Assembly (NCBI GenBank): GCA_039033215.1
Contig: JBCCDA010000090.1
Span: forward strand, 1 to 18,112
Length of the DNA: 18,112 nucleotides
Reading direction: 5' to 3'
Origin: Thermohalobaculum sp039033215
GTDB taxonomy: Bacteria; Pseudomonadota; Alphaproteobacteria; Rhodobacterales; Rhodobacteraceae
The notes under the pieces are model-generated. The model saw nothing but the letters and a program-made list of their open reading frames with translations. It made no database searches and was not told the DNA's origin. Every line of letters begins with the position of its first letter. Position 1 is the stretch's first letter. Both the position numbers and the translations under genes were made by a program. Positions 14,118 to 18,112 of the stretch are shown one piece after another.

Positions 14118-14262
14118 GTCCTGGTCCCCGCTTGGATGGCGGTCCCGTCATGATAGGCGGGCCTTTTTCTGGTGGATTGCCACGGGCGAAATGTCAGGAA
14201 ACGCCCCGCCCGCAGCTTTTGTCTGACGACCAGCACAAGGTGCCGGCAGCTGCCTTGGGGGA
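14118..14262 (-). other. pufA-pufL intercistronic region with stem-loops
   Basis: This 145-nt gap separates the LH1 genes from the reaction-centre genes. On the minus strand it can form a CAAGG...CCTTG hairpin soon after the pufA stop (about 14232-14253), a CGGGCG...CGCCCG hairpin (about 14173-14208), and GGCCCG/CGGG-A-CC nearer pufL (14141-14163). In Rhodobacter capsulatus, hairpins at this position protect the pufBA segment from 3' decay so that LH1 is made in excess over reaction centres; the same role is likely here. Confidence 0.6.
14141..14168 (+). terminator. Plus-strand terminator-like hairpin antisense to the pufA-pufL gap
   Basis: On the plus strand GG-T-CCCG (14141-14147) pairs with CGGGCC (14158-14163) through six pairs and one bulged T, followed at once by TTTTT (14164-14168). 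There is no plus-strand gene to end here, so it would stop transcription antisense to the puf operon. On the minus strand the same bases form an internal puf mRNA hairpin preceded, not followed, by the A/T run. Confidence 0.4.
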
Positions 14263-14427
14263 TTAACCGCCCGCAGCTGCTGCCGCTGCAACCTCGAACC
14301 AGTTGTAGTGGTCCGTGCTGAGCAGGACGAGATGGATCATCGCTGCCAGCAGGAAGAGGAACACGCCCTGAGCCACGAAAACGCGGCGCGGGTCGAAGAT
14401 CAGCCAGATCTTGTAGAACTTGCTCAT
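14263..14427 (-). CDS. pufA: Light-harvesting 1 alpha polypeptide PufA
   Basis: This 54-residue single-span membrane protein starts MSKFYKIWLIFDPRRVFVAQ, typical of LH1 alpha chains. The membrane helix (about 13-38) holds the BChl-binding His32 in AAMIHLVLLSTD; the conserved W8, P13 and NWF near residues 42-44 are present. The Ala/Gly-rich C-terminus ends the chain. The ATG at 14427 was chosen over an upstream in-frame ATG (14490) because that one lies inside pufB. It is 13 nt after pufB with a GGGGAAAG-type ribosome site. Codon and length patterns are ordinary for the family. Confidence 0.97.
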   Translation of the reverse strand: MSKFYKIWLIFDPRRVFVAQGVFLFLLAAMIHLVLLSTDHYNWFEVAAAAAAGG

Positions 14428-14440
14428 ACTTCTTTCCCCT

Positions 14441-14596
14441 TCACATGTAGAACCAAGGACGCCAGATGAACGTGGCGAGGTGAGCGACAACGGCTACGGC
14501 CGAAAACAGCCAAAGCCCGCTCAAGTACACCGCGTGCAGCTCTTGCGCCTGTTCGTCAGTGAGACCTGTGAAAGACAGGCCAGAGTTATCAGCCAT
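14441..14596 (-). CDS. pufB: Light-harvesting 1 beta polypeptide PufB
   Basis: Translation of the minus strand from ATG 14596 gives 51 residues: an N-terminal SGLSFTGLTDEQAQELHAVY typical of LH1 beta, the membrane helix with the BChl-binding His39 (AVVAHLATFIWRPWF), a conserved His21 and the terminal WRPWFYM. A strong GGAGGAGAG precedes the start, as expected for a gene translated at very high level. It is the first of the pufBA pair that builds the LH1 ring around the reaction centre, and sits behind a 120-nt structured gap after pufQ. Confidence 0.97.
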   Translation of the reverse strand: MADNSGLSFTGLTDEQAQELHAVYLSGLWLFSAVAVVAHLATFIWRPWFYM

Positions 14597-14625
14597 AGAC
14601 TCTCCTCCGGATCGCTAGACTGAGG

Positions 14626-14670
14626 CCGGGGTTTCCCCCGGTAAGGCACCGAGGGGGCAGGATACCCCTC
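14626..14670 (-). other. pufQ-pufB intercistronic hairpins
   Basis: Two perfect 6-bp stems lie in the 120-nt gap 14597-14716: CCGGGG/CCCCGG (14626-14631 and 14636-14641), which on the mRNA has a GAAA tetraloop, and GAGGGG/CCCCTC (14651-14656 and 14665-14670) with an 8-nt loop. They are 30 to 74 nt before the pufB start. Processing or protection of the 5' end of the pufBA message is the likely role; no T-run makes them terminators. Confidence 0.6.
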
Positions 14671-14716
14671 CGGCGATCTCCCCACCCGAGAGCAGGGTAG
14701 ATTGCAGATCCGCTGA

Positions 14717-14944
14717 TCATTGACTGAAGATCAGCGGCGTGATGACGGATGCCTGGTTCCAGGCGCGCGTAACGAAGTCCTTGCCGTTCGCATCCTCGTC
14801 GTCCGGACGGCAGAGCCCCAGGACGCAGGTCACGAAGGTGAATGGCAGCGACAGGACGAAGATGATCGCGAAGTAGATGCGATACTCGATCGTCGGACGG
14901 TGGGGCCGGTGATGGCGGACATCGTTTGCCGTTTGGTCGCTCAT
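14717..14944 (-). CDS. pufQ: PufQ, bacteriochlorophyll/photosynthetic complex assembly protein
   Basis: This 75-residue protein has a polar, His/Arg-rich N-terminus (1-20), one membrane helix (about 22-45; YFAIIFVLSLPFTFVTCVLG) and a C-terminal segment ending WNQASVITPLIFSQ, which resembles the WREAxxITPxIF end of Rhodobacter PufQ. PufQ stimulates bacteriochlorophyll production, probably by carrying tetrapyrrole intermediates or aiding complex assembly. Its ATG overlaps the bchZ stop by four bases (ATGA) with GGAAGGG upstream inside bchZ, so it is translationally coupled to bchZ and shows that the bch and puf genes form a superoperon here. Short and divergent in sequence, but position and motif agree. 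Confidence 0.93.
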   Translation of the reverse strand: MSDQTANDVRHHRPHRPTIEYRIYFAIIFVLSLPFTFVTCVLGLCRPDDEDANGKDFVTRAWNQASVITPLIFSQ

Positions 14945-16422
14945 GTCGTGGTCCCTTCCAGTTCGGATTTTCTTCTCGTCTTGGGTCTCAAGCTTTCGAT
15001 CAGGTCCTGGGCCACGCGGTCGCGGCCGTCGGCGAGCGCGCGGCGCTCGGCATCGTCACGCAGCGTCTTGGCAGCGGAGATGCGGGTGAGAATCGGGTGG
15101 CTCGATACGATCTCGTCGAGCGTCGCCTGCGCATCGACATCCCATGGCAGGTCGCGTTTCAGGTGGGCGGGCGTCGCCTCCGCCGCGTCCATCTCGCTGC
15201 CCAGCGGCAGGATGTGGAAGAGCGCATCGAAGAGGCTGTTGCAGACTTCCTGGAGCAGGTAGGTCGCGCCCGCGTAGCCCATGAAGGGTGTGCCGGTGGC
15301 GCGCCGGATCGCGGCGCCGGGGAAGCTTGCGGGGATGAATTGGGGCTTGGGTCCGTGCCCGCCCGAGGTCTCGGCGAGGTACATCTTCTCGTTGATGGAC
15401 CCCAGCACCACGAGCGCGCCCGAATTGTGGACCAGCTCGCGCACCTCGTCGTTGTCGGTCTTGGAGCCCGCCTTGCGCGCAATCGCGAAGGCACAGGGAA
15501 GACCCAGATCCTCTTCCAGGAAGAGGCGGATACCCCGCGTGTAGGTCTCGTTCGCGACGATCCCGAAGGACGCCGTGGCAAAGAAATCCTGCGTGACCGA
15601 GCGCCAGAGGTCCCAGACCGGCTTGATGGTCGAATGCTTCTCGCGCTGGATGAACGGTTCGGGATCGAGCCCCAGCATCTCGCCCAGCATCCGCAGGAAC
15701 TTGGTGGTCGAGTCGATGCCGATCGGCGCCTGCAGGTAGGGCTTGCCCAGCACCTCGGCCAAGCCGCGTCCGAACTCGCGGTACATCACGATGTTCGCGT
15801 CGGCGTTCACCAGGTTCTTCATCTCGGCCACGTGGGCGCCCAGCGGCAGGACCATGTTGACCTCGGCCCCGATGCCTTCGACCAGGCGGCGGATCTCGGC
15901 AAGGTCCGAGGGCATGTTGAAGGTGCCGTACATGGGCCCGAGGATGTTGACGCGCGGGGCCGCGCCCTCGACGCGCTTCTCCTTGGGCATCCGGCCCTTG
16001 GTCATGCCGTACTCGGTGAAGAGCCAGGTCATGGCGCGGTCGGCGGCCTGCCACTGGTCCTCGTCGATGGTCCGCGGCAGAAAGCGTTGAATGTTGGTGC
16101 CCATGGGCGTCACACCGCCACCGATCATCTCGGCGATGGATCCCGTCACCACGACCGCGGGCAGTGCGGGGTCCAGGGTCTTCCAGGCGCGCTTCATGGC
16201 GCCTTCCGTGCCGTCGCGGCCCAGTTCCTCTTCGCCAAGGCCCGTGACCACGATGGGAAGCTCATGCGGCGGCAGCGCATCGGTGTAATGCAGGACCGAC
16301 GTGACCGGCAGGTTCTCGCAGCCCACCGGGCCGTCGATGACGACCTGCAGGCCCTTGGCGGCACAGAACGCGTAGACCGCGCCCCAGTAGCCCCCTGCCC
16401 TGTCATGATCCTGGATCAGCAT
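14941..16422 (-). CDS. bchZ: Chlorophyllide a reductase subunit Z (BchZ)
   Basis: This 493-residue protein is one half of the nitrogenase MoFe-like catalytic component of chlorophyllide a oxidoreductase, which reduces the C7=C8 bond of the chlorin to make the bacteriochlorin ring. The N-terminus contains VVIDGPVGCENLPVTSVLHY, in which Cys35 is the expected ligand of the [4Fe-4S] cluster shared with BchY. VNILGPMYGTFNMPSDLAEI and LGLPCAFAIARKAGSKTDN are BchZ-type stretches. AGGAG within the end of bchY lies 9 nt before the ATG, and the start shares one base with the bchY stop (TGATG). It ends in an ATGA overlap with pufQ. The C-terminal about 80 residues are charged, as in relatives. Confidence 0.97.
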   Translation of the reverse strand: MLIQDHDRAGGYWGAVYAFCAAKGLQVVIDGPVGCENLPVTSVLHYTDALPPHELPIVVTGLGEEELGRDGTEGAMKRAWKTLDPALPAVVVTGSIAEMIGGGVTPMGTNIQRFLPRTIDEDQWQAADRAMTWLFTEYGMTKGRMPKEKRVEGAAPRVNILGPMYGTFNMPSDLAEIRRLVEGIGAEVNMVLPLGAHVAEMKNLVNADANIVMYREFGRGLAEVLGKPYLQAPIGIDSTTKFLRMLGEMLGLDPEPFIQREKHSTIKPVWDLWRSVTQDFFATASFGIVANETYTRGIRLFLEEDLGLPCAFAIARKAGSKTDNDEVRELVHNSGALVVLGSINEKMYLAETSGGHGPKPQFIPASFPGAAIRRATGTPFMGYAGATYLLQEVCNSLFDALFHILPLGSEMDAAEATPAHLKRDLPWDVDAQATLDEIVSSHPILTRISAAKTLRDDAERRALADGRDRVAQDLIESLRPKTRRKSELEGTTT

Positions 16423-17990
16423 CAGATCATCTCCTGCGCCTTGGCGGCGCGGGCCTGCTTGTCGAGTTTCTTCTGGTGAACCTCGCGGAACTCAGGGTGA
16501 AGGTTCGGGTCGCCTTCCCAGATGCCGGCGGTATCACCTTCGCCAACACCCTCGAAGAAGGCCTTCATCTTCGTCATGCGGTCCTTGTTGCCCATGGCAG
16601 CGTTGACCACCTGGGCGAGCGAGCCGGCACCGGCAGGGCCCATCAGCGGCCGGGCCGAGATGAGGTTCGTGAAGTAGAGCGAGGGGATCCCAAGCTCCTT
16701 GCCCTTCTGGACGACCGGGGTCGTACCGACGGCAAGGTCGGGTTTGATCGCCTCCATCGCGGCGCAATCGTCTTCGAGCGAGGCGCGGAACTTGACCTTG
16801 GCGCCGTGCGCCTCGAGCCACTGGACATCCGCCTCGGAATAGGGTGTGCGGTGGGTCGCGGTGCCGACGTAAGGAACCTCGGCGCCGCTCTCGATCAGCA
16901 GGCGGGCCACCAAAAGTTCGGAGCCTTCATAACCGCTTAACGTTATTGTGCCATCAATCCTCGCGCTGGCCAGTGCACCTTTGATGGCCGGTAGGATGGC
17001 ACTGTGGGCCCGTCCGATCTTCTCCGGAGAGATGTTGTATGCGTTCCCGATCTGGCTCAGCCAGTCGGCTGTACCTTCGAGGCCAACTGGGGCCGATCCG
17101 ACGATCGGTCTGCCGGCACTCTCGAATTCTCTGATCGCCGCAGAATAGAACGGATGGACTGCCGCAACGACCGCACCATCCAACGCAGCATAGAGCTCCC
17201 GCCATTCACGGCATGGCACCACGGGTCCGGCAGCAAGGCCCATGGGCGCCAGCATGTGTCCGATCATCATCGGATCGGCCGGGAACATTTCGCCGAGCAA
17301 TGTGACGGTGGGCCGGCCGCTGCGGCCGCCCTGCGGCGCCTGTACGGGACCGGCTTCGGCTTCCTGGCGGGCATAGTTCAGCATCGCCCCTGCCAGGACG
17401 TCCTTTGCCTCGGCGTGGGTCGGAACACCGAAGCCCGGCACATCGATACCGATGATGCGCACACCATTGATCTCGTCCGGCAGCAGACGCAGCGGCACGC
17501 CCGACGCAGTGGGCACGCAGAGGTTGGTGACGACGATGGCGTCGTAACGTGCGGGATCCGCCATTTCGTGGACGGCGTCGCGGATATCTTCGAAAAGCTT
17601 GCCGGTGACCAGCGTCTCGGAGTTGAAGGGCACGTAGCCAACCGACCGCCGGGCGCCGTAGAAGTGGCTGACGAAGCTGAGACCGTAGACGCAGCAGGCC
17701 GACCCAGACAGGACCGTGCCAACCCGGCGCATCCGCAGGCCGACGCGCAGCGACCCGAAGGCCGGGCACATGCTCTGCGGCTTGTCGTGGGGTCCTTGGG
17801 GATAGTCCTTGGCGAACTGATCCAGGATCTCGGACTTGCCCGCTGCACGCGCAGCCGCCTCCATGGTCGCAGCGCCGCCATGGCAGCCCGCGCCGTCGGT
17901 GGGCAGGCTCGGAGCCTCGGGCCCCGTGAGGGCCTCCCCCGATTGCCCGTCAAGCTCCCGGGCGGCGTCGTATCTCAGCTCATCGGTCAC
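16422..17990 (-). CDS. bchY: Chlorophyllide a reductase subunit Y (BchY)
   Basis: This 522-residue partner of BchZ supplies three Cys ligands to the bridging [4Fe-4S] cluster; candidates are Cys75 (SMCPAFGS), Cys99 or Cys100 (SGSACCVYGLSFVSHFYGAR) and Cys158 (VVTNLCVPTASG). Further signatures are LLGEMFPADP and TLSGYEGSELLVARLL. The start is GTG at 17990 with GGAGAG about 10 nt upstream; no in-frame ATG lies before residue 43, and conservation of the segment around GAGCHGGAATM in relatives requires the longer form. The stop shares a base with the bchZ start. The GTG overlaps the stop of an upstream reading frame, so it is probably the continuation of a longer operon (normally bchC-bchX-bchY-bchZ). 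Confidence 0.97.
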   Translation of the reverse strand: MTDELRYDAARELDGQSGEALTGPEAPSLPTDGAGCHGGAATMEAAARAAGKSEILDQFAKDYPQGPHDKPQSMCPAFGSLRVGLRMRRVGTVLSGSACCVYGLSFVSHFYGARRSVGYVPFNSETLVTGKLFEDIRDAVHEMADPARYDAIVVTNLCVPTASGVPLRLLPDEINGVRIIGIDVPGFGVPTHAEAKDVLAGAMLNYARQEAEAGPVQAPQGGRSGRPTVTLLGEMFPADPMMIGHMLAPMGLAAGPVVPCREWRELYAALDGAVVAAVHPFYSAAIREFESAGRPIVGSAPVGLEGTADWLSQIGNAYNISPEKIGRAHSAILPAIKGALASARIDGTITLSGYEGSELLVARLLIESGAEVPYVGTATHRTPYSEADVQWLEAHGAKVKFRASLEDDCAAMEAIKPDLAVGTTPVVQKGKELGIPSLYFTNLISARPLMGPAGAGSLAQVVNAAMGNKDRMTKMKAFFEGVGEGDTAGIWEGDPNLHPEFREVHQKKLDKQARAAKAQEMI

Positions 17991-18112
17991 TGAGCGTGGC
18001 TCTCCAATGCCATCAGATGGGGGCAGCGCGATTGCGGGGATGGCGCAACCTTCGACGTGCGTGGGGTGGGCATAGCCACGATCCGCTCGTCGCCGTCACG
18101 GCGCAGCGCCGC
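17987..18112 (-). CDS. C-terminal end of the gene upstream of bchY (bchX expected, not recognised)
   Basis: A minus-strand frame is open from the window edge to a TGA at 17989-17987 that overlaps the bchY GTG start (GTGA). It encodes 41 residues beginning AALRRDGDERIVAMPTPRTS and ending ALESHAQ. The first dozen codons almost all end in G or C, as real genes here do; the remainder are less biased. By order, bchX should end here, but I do not recognise a BchX C-terminus, which in Rhodobacter ends near LEVVYD. Either this BchX has a divergent tail, a different gene lies here, or BchX ends earlier (one other frame has a TGA at 18098-18096) and this stretch is spacer. Confidence 0.35.
   Translation of the reverse strand, partial: AALRRDGDERIVAMPTPRTSKVAPSPQSRCPHLMALESHAQ

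Noticed and set aside
14926..16479. 517-residue plus-strand open frame opposite bchZ
   Set aside because: It is antisense to a fully recognisable bchZ, has low-complexity Arg/Gly/His-rich composition and no family signature; long antisense frames are common in high-GC genes.
17004..17993. 329-residue plus-strand open frame opposite bchY
   Set aside because: Antisense to bchY, whose cluster-ligand Cys and conserved motifs are intact; no independent support.

Overview
This window is a GC-rich segment of an alphaproteobacterial chromosome, most likely from a Roseobacter-type Rhodobacteraceae carrying out (an)aerobic anoxygenic photosynthesis. About two thirds of it is part of a photosynthesis gene cluster: bacteriochlorophyll genes plus the puf operon in the order bchY-bchZ-pufQ-B-A-L-M-C, with pufC and no pufX. 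Evidence is direct: the reaction-centre L and M subunits keep all His/Glu cofactor ligands, the LH1 peptides keep their BChl-binding His, and PufC has four CxxCH haem motifs.

Layout. (1) 1-2257: a divergent catabolic module. The N-terminus of a DMGDH/SARDH-like FAD oxidoreductase (minus strand, cut by the window edge) faces an RpiR-family regulator followed by a GbcA/CntA/stachydrine-demethylase-like Rieske monooxygenase. A 17-bp palindrome sits between the divergent genes. (2) 2258-2506: a gene-free gap between convergent genes holding five tandem 11-bp repeats, a compound inverted repeat and a minus-strand terminator. (3) 2507-6382: a minus-strand pair (ketopantoate-reductase-like dehydrogenase, then class V aminotransferase of the serine-glyoxylate/BhcA type) diverging from an XRE/ScfR-type regulator, with a perfect palindrome between them. 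(4) 6383-10796: bchG-bch2-bchP, preceded by two PpsR-like sites, followed by a membrane protein whose C-terminus resembles the helix-hairpin-helix tail of Rhodobacteraceae NuoE, and a terminator. (5) 10797-11171: a gene-free gap between the two convergent photosynthesis operons, with a 24-bp-arm inverted repeat and a run of three strong hairpins forming the 3' end of the puf transcript. (6) 11172-18112 (minus strand): bchY, bchZ, pufQ, pufB, pufA, pufL, pufM, pufC, transcribed in that order with overlapping or nearly touching genes except at the two intercistronic gaps flanking pufBA, which carry hairpins.

How it works together. BchY and BchZ (with BchX, expected upstream) reduce the chlorin ring of chlorophyllide a; BchG esterifies bacteriochlorophyllide a with a C20 alcohol and BchP reduces the geranylgeranyl tail to phytyl. 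The pigment is built into LH1 (PufB/A) and the reaction centre (PufL/M), which PufC re-reduces. PufQ and the PucC-like Bch2 are assembly factors. The flanking catabolic modules probably deal with methylated amines and with 2-oxo/amino-acid or glyoxylate metabolism; this is inferred from families only.

The least explained items are the NuoE-tail membrane protein inside the cluster, the 24-bp inverted repeat, the three-hairpin puf 3' UTR with a plus-strand terminator inside the pufA-pufL gap, the 11-bp repeat array, and the unrecognised reading frame upstream of bchY where the end of bchX was expected. No tRNA, rRNA, CRISPR array, insertion sequence or integrase was seen.
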